Position numbers and translations under genes: made by a program
NCBI GenBank assembly: GCA_001942415.1
Contig: MKJX01000022.1
Coordinates: 44,309-108,308, forward strand
DNA length: 64,000 nt
DNA from: Pseudonocardia sp. CNS-139
GTDB lineage: Bacteria > Actinomycetota > Actinomycetes > Mycobacteriales > Pseudonocardiaceae
Direction: 5' to 3'
Part shown: positions 37,561 to 46,281 of the stretch, in pieces
How the letters are laid out: each line of letters starts with the position of its first letter
How positions within the stretch are numbered: position 1 is the first letter of the stretch
The notes under the pieces: generated by a model
Told to the model about the DNA's origin: nothing
Database searches by the model: none
Seen by the model: the letters and a program-made list of their open reading frames with translations, nothing else

Positions 37561-38979
37561 GTGGACGGGAGCCAGGCCGTGTCCGAGCTGGAGGAGCGAT
37601 CGGGCCCGCTCGCCACGGGCGAGCGCGCGGAGCTCGAACGCCTGCGCCGCGAGGTGGCGGAGCTGCGCGCCGCCCCGCCGGCCCCTCCCGTGCCACCGGA
37701 GCCGCCGCGGCGGCGCGGGCTCGGCGCCGTCCGCTGGGCCTCGGTCGGCTCGGTGGTGCTGCTGGTGCTGGGCCTGCTGCTGGTGCCGATCTCGGTCTTC
37801 GCCATCTGGACGAACAACCAGATCTCCGACACGGACCGGTTCGTGGCGACGGTCGGTCCGGTCGTCGAGGACCCGACGGTGCAGGCCGCGCTGGCCAACC
37901 GCATCACCACCGAGGTCTTCGCCCAGCTCGACGTGCAGCAGATCGCCGACCAAGGCATCGACGCGCTCGCCGCGCAGGGCGTCCCGCCGCAGGTCGTCGA
38001 CCGGCTGCGCGACCTCACCGGCCCGCTCGCCGAGGGTGCCCGCGGGTTCGTGCAGGGCCGGATCAACGCCCTGGTCGCGAGCCCCGCGTTCGTCGACGCC
38101 GCGCAGCGCGCGCTGACCGTCTCCCACGACCAGATGGTGGCGGTGCTGTCCGGGCAGTCGTCCGCGATCACCGTCGAGGGCGGCAGCGCCGTGCTCGACC
38201 TCGCCCCGTTCATCGACGCGGCCAAGCAGCAGCTGGTGGCGTCCGGGTTCGCGGCGGCCGGGCGGATCCCCGAGATCCACCCGACGATCGAGCTGTTCCC
38301 GGCGAGCACGCTGATCAGGGCGCAGTCCGCGTACCGCTTCCTGGACGCCGCCGCGACGTGGCTGCCGTGGGTGACGATCCTCGCGCTGGTCGGCGGGGTC
38401 CTCCTGGCCAGGCGGCGCCGGCGCGCCACGATCGTGGTCGGGGTCGGCGTGATGGCGGTGATGGTCGTGCTGGCCGCCGCGCTGCTCATCGCGCGCGGGG
38501 TGATCGTCGGCGGCGTCACCGAGACGGCGGCGGCCCCGGCGGCCGCGGCGTACGACATCCTCGTGCGGTTCCTCCGCGCCGCACTGCGCACCCTGTTCGT
38601 GGTCGGGCTGCTCGTGGCGCTCGCTGCGTGGGTCACGGGTCCGTCGACGTCGGCCGTCGCGATCCGGCGCACCCTCTCGCGCTGGATCGACGCGCTGCGC
38701 CGCGGCAGGCTCGCCCAGCGGATCCAGGAGGGCCCGGTGGGTCCGTGGGTGCACCGGTACCGCCGGGTCCTGCGGGTGGCGGCGGTGCTGCTGGCGGCAC
38801 TGGTGGTCGTCCTGCTGGACCGCCCGAGCGGCCTGGACATCCTCCTGGTCGCCGTCGTCCTGCTCGTGGTGCTCGCCGTGATCCAGTTCCTGGACCAGCC
38901 CCGCGAACAGCCGGCCGAGCCGCCCGCCCCGTCCGAGCCGCCCGCCGGGGGCGACGGCGCCCGCCCGGCCCCCGGCTGA
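37561..38979 (+). CDS. Large membrane protein of unknown function
   Basis: This intact 472-residue protein could start at GTG 37561 or GTG 37579. A coiled-coil-like start (ERAELERLRREVAELRA) precedes helix 1 (SVVLLVLGLLLVPISVFAIW). An extracytoplasmic domain of about 200 residues follows (DTDRFVATVGPVVEDPTVQA with many VDxA/QxA helices), then four or more helices and a proline-rich tail. I recognise it as a type common in actinobacteria without assigned function. It lies downstream of the two-component operon in the same direction, with a 101-base gap. Confidence 0.75.
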   Translation: MDGSQAVSELEERSGPLATGERAELERLRREVAELRAAPPAPPVPPEPPRRRGLGAVRWASVGSVVLLVLGLLLVPISVFAIWTNNQISDTDRFVATVGPVVEDPTVQAALANRITTEVFAQLDVQQIADQGIDALAAQGVPPQVVDRLRDLTGPLAEGARGFVQGRINALVASPAFVDAAQRALTVSHDQMVAVLSGQSSAITVEGGSAVLDLAPFIDAAKQQLVASGFAAAGRIPEIHPTIELFPASTLIRAQSAYRFLDAAATWLPWVTILALVGGVLLARRRRRATIVVGVGVMAVMVVLAAALLIARGVIVGGVTETAAAPAAAAYDILVRFLRAALRTLFVVGLLVALAAWVTGPSTSAVAIRRTLSRWIDALRRGRLAQRIQEGPVGPWVHRYRRVLRVAAVLLAALVVVLLDRPSGLDILLVAVVLLVVLAVIQFLDQPREQPAEPPAPSEPPAGGDGARPAPG

Positions 38980-39072
38980 ACCTCGCGAATCACCCGACGC
39001 GGGTGGCGACCCGGACCGCGGGCCGCGACAGCCTGACCGCACGGTCGTCGGAACGAGCCCGGGGAGAGCGAC

Positions 39073-39489
39073 ATGGTGTTGGCGGCGACGGGCACCGGAT
39101 ATCCGCTGCTCGACCTGATCTGGACGATGCTCGTCTTCTTCGGCCTCGTCCTGTGGTTCTGGCTGTTGTTCGTGATCTTCGGCGACCTGTTCGGCCGCCA
39201 CGACGTCAGCGGGTGGGCGAAGGCCGCGTGGACCGTCTTCCTCATCCTGCTGCCGTTCATCGGCATCCTCGTCTACCTGATCGCGCAGGGCCGCGGGATG
39301 GGCGAACGGCGCCGGGCGGAGGCCGCCGCCGCGCGCGCCGGCTTCGAGAGCGACGTCCAGTCGATCGCCGCGAAGGGCGGCGGCGGAACCGGCCCGGCCG
39401 ACCAGATCGCCACGGCGAAGCGTCTGCTCGACGAGGGCGACATCACCGCCGACGAGTACGAGGCCGTCAAGCGGAAGGCCCTGGGCTGA
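39073..39489 (+). CDS. PLDc_N plus SHOCT domain membrane protein
   Basis: This intact 138-residue protein has ATG 39073 after GGGGAGAG. Two helices form a PLDc_N-type segment (LIWTMLVFFGLVLWFWLLFV and KAAWTVFLILLPFIGILVYL). The C-terminal SHOCT motif reads IATAKRLLDEGDITADEYEA. SHOCT tails are oligomerisation modules found at the end of many small membrane proteins. Function unknown; possibly an envelope-stress target of the neighbouring two-component system. Confidence 0.88.
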   Translation: MVLAATGTGYPLLDLIWTMLVFFGLVLWFWLLFVIFGDLFGRHDVSGWAKAAWTVFLILLPFIGILVYLIAQGRGMGERRRAEAAAARAGFESDVQSIAAKGGGGTGPADQIATAKRLLDEGDITADEYEAVKRKALG

Positions 39490-39560
39490 GCATCTCCGGT
39501 GCTCGTCGGGCATGGTGGTCACGACCATGCCCGGCACCCAGCCCTCGAAGGGGAGTCCTC

Positions 39561-40037
39561 GTGGCCGACACCGACCGGCGCGGCAACCATCCCGGGCGCG
39601 GGGCGATCCGGCGGATGGACAACGTCGCCATCGTCGTCGACGACCTCGCGGCCGCCACGGCGTTCTTCGCCGAGCTCGGACTGGAGCTGGAGGGCGAGGC
39701 GACGGTCGAGGGCATCGAGGTGGACCGCCTCGTCGGGCTCGGGGGAGTCCGGTCGGACATCGCGATGATGCACACCCCGGACGGCCACGGACGGCTCGAG
39801 CTGACCAGGTACCGCTCGCCGGCGAGCCTGGTCACCGACCCGCGCGCGCCGGCGAACACGCTGGGCGGCCATCGCATCATGTTCGCCGTCGACGACATCG
39901 ACGACATCCTCGACCGCCTGCGGCCGCACGGGGCCGAGCTCCTCGGCGACGTGGTGCAGTACGGGGACGGCTACCGGCTCTGCTACCTCCGCGGCCCCGC
40001 CGGCATCCTCGTCGCGCTGGCCGAGCAGACCGGCTGA
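39561..40037 (+). CDS. VOC-superfamily (glyoxalase-like) protein
   Basis: This intact 158-residue protein has GTG 39561 after AGGGGAG. It shows the two beta-alpha-beta-beta-beta units of the vicinal oxygen chelate fold: MDNVAIVVDDLAAATAFFAE and HRIMFAVDDIDDILDRLRPH. Possible metal-binding residues are H in MMHTPDGHGRLELTRY and E in the same strand. Such proteins include glyoxalases, dioxygenases and antibiotic resistance proteins; this one cannot be specified. It ends six bases from the convergent RDD gene. Confidence 0.85.
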   Translation: MADTDRRGNHPGRGAIRRMDNVAIVVDDLAAATAFFAELGLELEGEATVEGIEVDRLVGLGGVRSDIAMMHTPDGHGRLELTRYRSPASLVTDPRAPANTLGGHRIMFAVDDIDDILDRLRPHGAELLGDVVQYGDGYRLCYLRGPAGILVALAEQTG

Positions 40038-40043
40038 CCGCGG

Positions 40044-40522
40044 TCAACCGGGCACCGGGCCGGCCGGCACCCGCACGCCGGCGTCGTCGCTCCAGTCGTA
40101 GAGCACGGCGCTGCGCACGACGAGGTCCTGCAGCGAGCGGCGCCGCCGGTCGACCGCCGCCCACAGCAGCCCGACCGGGAAGACCAGGCAGAGCACCGCG
40201 CGGACCGCGGCGCGGATCCAGCCGAGCCGGGCACGCCGCGCCGACCGCACCCGCAGCCCGAGGAGCGCCCCGCCGACGGTCCGCCCGGTCGTCGCCCAGG
40301 CCACGGTGAGGTACACCGCCGCGACCAGCGCGCCGACCCCGACCGTCACCGGCCACGACGGGGCCGGCCACCGGAACGCCAGCGCGACCAGGCGAACAGC
40401 ACGCCGGCCACCGCGAGCAGCAGCAGGCCCATCGCGGTCACGAGCACGGCGAGGTCGACCACCGCCGCGGTGCCGCGCGTCACGACCCCGGCCGGCCGTT
40501 CCGCCGGGGACGCCCGGCTCAC
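40044..40522 (-). CDS. RDD-family membrane protein (frameshifted)
   Basis: The N-terminal part (GTAAVVDLAVLVTAMGLLLL) and the C-terminal part (TVGGALLGLRVRSARRARLG, AVLCLVFPVGLLWAAVDRRR and RRSLQDLVVRSAVLYD) are in frames that differ by one base near 40392. Together they give 159 residues with three helices, typical of RDD proteins. GTG 40522 overlaps the stop of the decapeptide-repeat gene (GTGA). RDD proteins often accompany membrane or stress genes; function is not known. Confidence 0.8.
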
Positions 40523-41241
40523 GGCGGGTCCGCCGGGTGCGACCCCGTCCGGCGCAGGAGGCGGTCGACGACGCCGGCGACGAGGTCGTCGGCCTGCACG
40601 GCCTCGGCCCGGACGCTGCGCACGGTGTCGGAGGTCAGCCCGCCGGTCGAGGTGCGGACGATCTCCGGCAGGTCGATCGCGGCGATGACCTCCCGGGCGA
40701 TGCCCACGAGGTCGACCCGCGCGATCACGGCGTCGACGTCCACCCGGGCGACCAGCGGACCGGGGTCCACCCGCCGGGCCACCGCGTCGACGTCGACCCG
40801 CCCGACGACGGCGTCCAGGTCCACCCGCCGCACGACGGCGTCCAGGTCGAGGCGGCGCACGACCGCGTCCAGGTCGAGGCGGGCGAGCACGGCGTCGAGG
40901 TCCAGGCGGGCGGCGACCGCGTCGACGTCCAGGGCCGCCGCCACCGCGTTCAGGTCGACGTGCCGGCGGACCAGCGCGGTGAGGTCCACGGTGTCCAGCA
41001 GCGCGGCGACGACCAGGCGGATCGCGTCCCGCAGCAGCGTGGCCGCCAGCCGTTCCAGCTCGGCGCGCCCGGCCCGCCCGCGCTCGGCGAGCGCCGCCAC
41101 CAGCTCGTCCGGGGCGAGCCGCAGCACCTGCCCGGCCGTGCCGCGCACGACGGCGCCGGCCGCGGCGCGCACCGGCCGGCCCGCCTGCCACATCCAGACC
41201 GCCGCGCCGATCCCGAGATCGGCGGGGCTCGCGCCGTTCAC
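40519..41241 (-). CDS. Decapeptide-repeat (VDLDAVVRR) protein
   Basis: This intact 240-residue protein starts at GTG 41241, overlapping the amphi-Trp gene. Its middle, about residues 85-185, consists of ten or more copies of a ten-residue unit close to xxVDLDAVVRR, for example LDLDAVVRRVDLDAVVGRVD. In DNA this is a diverged 30-bp repeat. The flanks are helical (ELVAALAERGRAGRAELERL and VQADDLVAGVVDRLLRR) without membrane segments or catalytic motifs. The alternating acidic and basic faces suggest a solenoid. Stop and start overlaps on both sides place it in a three-gene operon with amphi-Trp and RDD proteins. Function unknown. Confidence 0.75.
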   Translation of the reverse strand: MNGASPADLGIGAAVWMWQAGRPVRAAAGAVVRGTAGQVLRLAPDELVAALAERGRAGRAELERLAATLLRDAIRLVVAALLDTVDLTALVRRHVDLNAVAAALDVDAVAARLDLDAVLARLDLDAVVRRLDLDAVVRRVDLDAVVGRVDVDAVARRVDPGPLVARVDVDAVIARVDLVGIAREVIAAIDLPEIVRTSTGGLTSDTVRSVRAEAVQADDLVAGVVDRLLRRTGSHPADPP

Positions 41242-41525
41242 CCCTCGGCGTCGGCGGCCGGCTTCCGGTGCCCGGACGTCCCCGCCCGCGGCCGCCCGCC
41301 CAGCTGCCAGGTCAGCTCGCACTCGAGCTCGACCTCGGCGCCGTCGACCTCCAGCTCGAGCTCCACCCGCACCTGCTCGGGGACGCGCAGCTCCGCCGTG
41401 CTGTTGCCGAGCCGCAGCCGCACGTGCGAGCCGTCCTCGGCGAGGGCGTCGGCGAGCGCCCGCACCACCTTCGCGGCCTCCTGCCGGGACATGGAGCCGG
41501 AGTGGCTGACCTCGAGGTCGGACAT
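41238..41525 (-). CDS. Amphi-Trp domain protein
   Basis: This intact 95-residue protein starts at ATG 41525 with MSDLEVSHSGSMSRQEAAKV. A mixed charged strand follows (VELELEVDGAEVELECELTW), then a tail with QLGGRPRAGTSGHRKP. The pattern of an N-terminal helix then amphipathic strands ending in a conserved tryptophan matches the amphi-Trp domain family, which is small and of unknown function. It is the first gene of the operon with the decapeptide-repeat and RDD genes. Confidence 0.75.
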   Translation of the reverse strand: MSDLEVSHSGSMSRQEAAKVVRALADALAEDGSHVRLRLGNSTAELRVPEQVRVELELEVDGAEVELECELTWQLGGRPRAGTSGHRKPAADAEG

Positions 41526-41594
41526 ACGGCCAGTCTGGGGACGGATCCGCCGCCGCGGATCACCCCGCCGGGGTGAGCCGGCGCGGCAGCGGGG

Positions 41595-42347
41595 TCAGGC
41601 GGTCCAGGACAGCGTGGCCGCCAGCCGCGGCCGGTCCAGCGTGTCGAGCGCGGCGGCGACGGCGGGCACGGCCGACTCGGGCAGGCACAGCCGCTGCGTG
41701 ACGACGGCGGCGTCGTGGCGGGGCGGGGTCACCCGCTCCCACTCCTGCACCTGCGGCTCGACGCCCAGCTCGCGCAGCACGGCCACGGCGTCGGCCGTGG
41801 TGGCGGACGGCGGGCGGTGCAGGCCGTGGAAGCGTTCCCAGAGCGGGTCGAGCCAGGCCATGGGGTGCTGCGCCATCATCTCGACGACCACCCCGCGCCC
41901 GGCCGCGGCGGTGAGCGCGCGCAGGAACGGCGGCAGGTCGACGACGTTGTGCAGCACGTGGTGCGAGACGACCACGTCGGCCGTCCCCGCGTCGGCCGAG
42001 GCGTCGGGCCACCGGCCCAGCACCGTGCGGTGCGGCAGCCCGCGGGCCCGCGCGGCGGCGGCGAACGCGTCGAGCATGTCCTGCTGCTGGTCGGCGCCGG
42101 TGACCCGGGACAGCGGCCCGACCAGCGCGAACGCCGCCGCCCCTGCCCCGCAGCCGACGTCCAGCACGGTGCCGCCGTCGCCGAGGAGCGCGAGCGCGGC
42201 CGCCCGCGACGGGGTGTCGTGGGGTTCCTCCGGCGCCGTGAAGTGCCCGACCTCGTGGCGCCACGGGTTGCTCCGGGCCTTCGCGAGGATCTCCGGCGGG
42301 ATGCCCCGCCCCTCCTGCCGCTCCGCCCAGACCGCCGCCGCGCTCAC
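41595..42347 (-). CDS. Class I SAM-dependent methyltransferase
   Basis: This intact protein of about 250 residues is taken from GTG 42347. The SAM motif I is GTVLDVGCGAGAAAFALVGP, followed by VTGADQQQDMLDAF (acidic residue of motif II region) and DVVVSHHVLHNVVDLPPFLR (motif IV region). The rest of the fold is typical of small-molecule methyltransferases. Substrate unknown; the downstream DUF167 gene gives no hint. The start codon is chosen because the sequence before it lacks coding character. Confidence 0.8.
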   Translation of the reverse strand: MSAAAVWAERQEGRGIPPEILAKARSNPWRHEVGHFTAPEEPHDTPSRAAALALLGDGGTVLDVGCGAGAAAFALVGPLSRVTGADQQQDMLDAFAAAARARGLPHRTVLGRWPDASADAGTADVVVSHHVLHNVVDLPPFLRALTAAAGRGVVVEMMAQHPMAWLDPLWERFHGLHRPPSATTADAVAVLRELGVEPQVQEWERVTPPRHDAAVVTQRLCLPESAVPAVAAALDTLDRPRLAATLSWTA

Positions 42348-42385
42348 ACGGCCGAGTATGCCCGCCGGCTGTCCTGGCGACCGCG

Positions 42386-42661
42386 CTAGCCGAGCAGCGC
42401 CGCGAGCCGGGCCCGCAGCGCCGGCTCGTCGCCGGCGATCTCCAGCACCTTGTCCCGGCCCCGCGCACCCGTGACCAGCCCGACGTCCGCCCAGCGCAGC
42501 CCGAACGCCGCGGCGACGGCCGTCAGCACGGCCGCGTTGGCGGCGCCCTCGACGGCCCGGGCCCGCACGGACACGAGCAGCGCGGGCCCGCGCGGCCCGT
42601 CCCAGCGCCCGCCGACGGCGTCGGCCATGGCCCCGGGACGGACCCGCACCGCGATCTTCAC
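42386..42661 (-). CDS. DUF167 (YggU-like) protein
   Basis: This intact 91-residue protein starts at GTG 42661. The family pattern is visible: KIAVRVRPGAMADAVGG, LLVSVRARAVEGAANAAVL, and VGLVTGARGRDKVLEIAG. DUF167 proteins are widespread, with no established role. Array C of 22-bp repeats begins nine bases upstream of the start and is oriented toward it. Confidence 0.88.
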   Translation of the reverse strand: MKIAVRVRPGAMADAVGGRWDGPRGPALLVSVRARAVEGAANAAVLTAVAAAFGLRWADVGLVTGARGRDKVLEIAGDEPALRARLAALLG

Positions 42662-42669
42662 GACGCCGC

Positions 42670-42787
42670 GACCCGCACGCCACGGTCACCCGACCCGCAC
42701 GCACTCACGGCGCGACTCGCGTGCACCCACACCCCGACTCGCGTGCACTCACGGCGCGACTCGCGTGCACTAATCCAGCGACTCGCG
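42670..42787. repeat. Array C of 22-bp repeats between ileS and the DUF167 gene
   Basis: GACTCGCG occurs at 42714, 42736, 42758 and 42780, exactly every 22 bases. Two degenerate copies (GACCCGCA) at 42692 and 42670 keep the same phase. Copies are in one orientation only, so on the minus strand CGCGAGTC reads toward the DUF167 start at 42661. The ileS stop codon (42790-42792) lies just beyond the last copy. Confidence 0.88.
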
Positions 42788-42789
42788 GG

Positions 42790-45700
42790 TCAGGACTTCG
42801 TGACCAGGGTGCGGACCGCGGTGCCGGTGCCGTCGGGGGTGCTGACCTGGCCGGCGAGGGTCGGGTCGGGGATCGCGGCGTACCGGACCTCCGTCGCCAG
42901 CACCTCGCCCGCCACGAACGCCTCGTGCGCCCGGACGGCGTCGAGCACGGCGGCCGGGCCGTCGAGGGTGAGCGCGATCCGGTCGCTGACGTCGAACCCG
43001 GCGTCCCGGCGGGCCTGCTGCACCACCCGCACGACGTCGCGCGCGGTGCCCTCGGCCGCCAGCTCCGGCGTGACGACGGTGTCGAGCACGACGAGCCCGG
43101 TGAAGCCGGGCAGCGCGGCGGTCGACCCGGGGTCGGACGCCACCAGCTTCTCGGTGAACTCGCCGTCGAGCAGCTCGATCCCGCCCGCGGTGATCGTGCC
43201 CTTGTCGTTGCGGGTCCACTCCCCCGCCTTGACCGCGCGGATCACCTTCTGGGTGTCGCCGCCCAGGCGCGGCCCGCAGGCCCGCGCGTTGACGGCCACG
43301 TCGAACCGGCCGTGCTCGCCGACGTCGGTGGTCAGCACGACGTCCTTGACGTTCACCTCGTCGCGCAGGATGTCGGCGAACGGCTCCAGCGCGGCGACGT
43401 CGGCGGCGGCGACGGTCAGCCGGGCGAGCGGCAGCCGCACCCGCAGCCCGCGGGCCTTGCGCAGCGAGAGCGCCGAGGACGCCACCTGCCGCACCCGGTC
43501 CATGGCCGCGACCAGCTCGGCGTCGTGCGGCAGCTCGTGCCGGCCGGGCCAGTCGGTGAGGTGCACGGACCGCCCGCCGGTGAGGCCCTGCCACACCCGC
43601 TCCATCGTGAGCGGCAGCAGCGGCGCGGCGACCCGGCTGGTCACCTCCAGCACGGTGTGCAGGGTGTCGATCGCGTCGGGGTCGCCGGCCCAGAACCGGT
43701 CGCGCGAGCGGCGCACGTACCAGTTGGTGAGCGCCTCGGCGTGGTCGCGCACCCGCTCGCACGCGCCGGCGACGTCGTAGACGTCCAACGCCCTGGTCAC
43801 GTCGTCGACGAGGGCGGCCGTGCGGGCGAGCACGTACCGGTCGAGGACGTGCGGCGAGTCGGCGCGCACGGTGCCCGGCCGCCCGGCCGCACCCGCGTAG
43901 AGCGAGAGGAAGTACCAGGTGTTCCAGAGCGGCAGGAGCGCCTGCGCACGCCCTCGCGGATGCCCTGCTCGGTGACGACGAGGTTGCCGCCGCGCAGGAT
44001 CGGGCTCGCCATGAGGAACCAGCGCATGGCGTCGGAGCCGTCGCGCTCGAACACCTCGTTGCGTCCGGGTAGTTCTTGCGCGACTTGGACATCTTCAGCC
44101 CGTCGTCGCCCAGCACGATGCCGTGCGCGACGCACGACCGGAACGCCGGCCGGTCGAACAGCGCCGTGGCCAGCACGTGCAGGGTGTAGAACCAGCCGCG
44201 GGTCTGCCCGTTGTACTCGACGATGAAGTCGCCCGGGTAGTGGTGCTCGAACCAGTCCCTGTTCTCGAAGGGGTAGTGCACCTGCGCGAACGGCATCGAG
44301 CCCGACTCGAACCAGCAGTCGAGCACCTCCGGCACCCGGCGCATGGTCGAGCGCCCGGTCGGGTCGTCCGGGTTCGGGCGGGTCAGGTCGTCGATGTACG
44401 GGCGGTGCAGGTTGGTCGGGCGCACGCCGAAGTCGCGCTCCAGCTCGTCGAGCGAGCCGTAGACGTCCACGCGCGGGTAGGTGGGGTCGTCCGAGACCCA
44501 GACCGGGATGGGGCTGCCCCAGTACCGGTTGCGGGAGATCGACCAGTCGATCGCGCCGGAGAGCCACTTGCCGAACTGGCCGTCGCGGATGTGCTCGGGC
44601 ACCCACGTGATCTGCTGGTTCAGCTCGACCATCCGGTCGCGGAACTTCGTGACCTCCACGAACCACGAGTCCACCGCGCGCTGGATCAGCGGGTTCCCGC
44701 AGCGCCAGCAGTGCGGGTACGGGTGGTCGTAGGTCTCGTGGCGCAGCAGCACGCCGTGGACGTACGGCGCGGTGCGGTCGCGCAGGTCACGGATGATCTG
44801 GATGTTCGCGTCGAAGACCTGCATCCCCTCGTAGGGGGGCACGCGCGCGTCGAACTCGCCGCGGGTGTCCACCGGCACGACGGTCTCGATGCCGGCCGCG
44901 TCGGTGACGGCCTTGTCCTCCTCGCCGAACGCGGGCGCGATGTGCACGAGCCCGGTGCCGTCGTCGGTGGTGACGTAGTCGGCGGCCAGCACGCGGTGCG
45001 CGTTCGGCCAGCCGGCGAAGAAGTCGAACGGCGGGGTGTAGGAGACGCCGACCAGCTCGCTGCCGGGGAGCGTCCGCAGCACCTCGGGCTCCTCGCCCAG
45101 CTCGCGGGCGTAGTGCGCGACGCGCGCGGACGCCAGCACGTACCGCTCGCCGTTCGCGGCGACCAGCGCGTACTCGACCTCGGGGTGCACGGCCATCGCG
45201 AGGTTGGACGGGAGCGTCCACGGCGTGGTGGTCCAGATCAGGGCGAGCGCCCCGTCGAGGTCCGAGCCCGGCGCGGCGAGCCGCAGCCCGACGGTGACCG
45301 CGGGGTCCTGCCGGTCGAGGTAGACGTCGTCCATGCGCGTCTCGGTGGCCGAGAGCGGGGTGCCGTCGTGCCAGCAGTACCAGAGGACGCGGAAGCCTGG
45401 TAGACGAGACCCTTGTCCCACAGGGTCTTGAAGGCCCACATGACGCTTTCCATGTAGTCCAGGTCGAGCGTCTTGTAGTCGTTGTCGAAGTCGACCCAGC
45501 GGGCCTGGCGGGTGACGTAGTCGCGCCACTCGCCGGTGTAGCGCAGGACGGACGCGCGGCAGGCGTCGTTGAACGCCGCGACGCCCATCTCGTCGATCTC
45601 GGACTTGTCCTTGATCCCGAGCTGGTGCTCGGCCTCGACCTCGGCGGGCAGGCCGTGGGTGTCCCAGCCGAACCGGCGCTCGACGCGGCGCCCGCGCATG

Positions 45701-45954
45701 GTCTGGTAGCGCGGCACGACGTCCTTGACGTAGCCGGTGAGCAGGTGGCCGTAGTGCGGGAGTCCGTTGGCGAACGGCGGGCCGTCGTAGAAGACGAACT
45801 CGTTGCTGCCGTTCTCGCCCGCGGGCCGGCTCTCGACGGACGCGGCGAAGGTCCCGTCGGCCTCCCACGCCTGGAGCACCTCGTGCTCGAGCTGCGGGAA
45901 CGACGGGTGCGCAGGGACCGTCGGGTAGCCAAGCTGGGCCGTCGGCTCGGTCAT
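42790..45954 (-). CDS. ileS: Isoleucyl-tRNA synthetase (three frameshifts)
   Basis: This class I synthetase charges tRNA-Ile. The HIGH motif reads [12 protein letters not shown] near residue 65, the KMSKS motif is [14 protein letters not shown], and the editing domain has [14 protein letters not shown]-terminal parts include [19 protein letters not shown]. Single-base shifts occur near 45397, 44063 and 43945; with three bases added the length is 1055, exactly right. ATG 45954 is preceded by a GAGGAG ribosome site that lies within the T-box leader. As an essential gene it shows that the frame changes are probably sequence errors. Confidence 0.96.
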
Positions 45955-45969
45955 CGGTGGTGCTCCTCG

Positions 45970-46190
45970 TGCGTGGCTCGTGGTGCGCTGCCTGCACGGG
46001 GACGACGGCTCTCGCGAGCGCCGCGGTACCACCCCGCTTGCCGCCCGGGGACGCGGGCGACCTCTCGTCGGACGGCTGTGACGGGCCGCTCCCGTCCGGT
46101 TCTACTCCGGGCCGCACGCCCGTTTCTTCCGGAGGCTCCCCGGTGATTGCCGGATCGGTGCCTGTGCGACCAGGGTAGCGCCCCGGTGCC
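45970..46190 (-). promoter_or_regulatory. T-box leader of ileS
   Basis: On the minus strand, GGGTGGTACCGCGG (46034-46021) is the conserved T-box sequence that pairs with the tRNA acceptor end. Further upstream, ATCACCGGGGAGCCTCCGG is the stem I region of actinobacterial ileS leaders; ATC at 46147-46145 is the likely isoleucine specifier. The leader ends near the ribosome site GAGGAG, and no terminator with a T-run separates it from the start codon. Control is therefore probably at translation initiation, as in mycobacterial ileS. Uncharged tRNA-Ile would expose the site. Confidence 0.88.
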
Positions 46191-46205
46191 ACCCGGTATT
46201 CCGCA

Positions 46206-46242
46206 GGCCCCGTCCCTGCCTGCCCCAGCCGGGGACGGGGCC
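46206..46242 (-). terminator. 11-bp hairpin downstream of the DivIVA-side gene
   Basis: GGCCCCGTCCC (46206-46216) and GGGACGGGGCC (46232-46242) form a perfect 11-base stem, 40 bases after the stop of the minus-strand gene at 46282. It lies before the T-box leader. It fits a terminator without T-run, as is common in actinobacteria. Confidence 0.6.
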
Positions 46243-46281
46243 GCGCCGACTGCGGGTGTCCGGCTGCGGGGTGTGGTGCGT

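Noticed and set aside
43797..44666. Separate genes inside ileS, murF, ftsZ and other large genes
   Set aside because: These are the same protein family continued in shifted frames; combined lengths match single genes.
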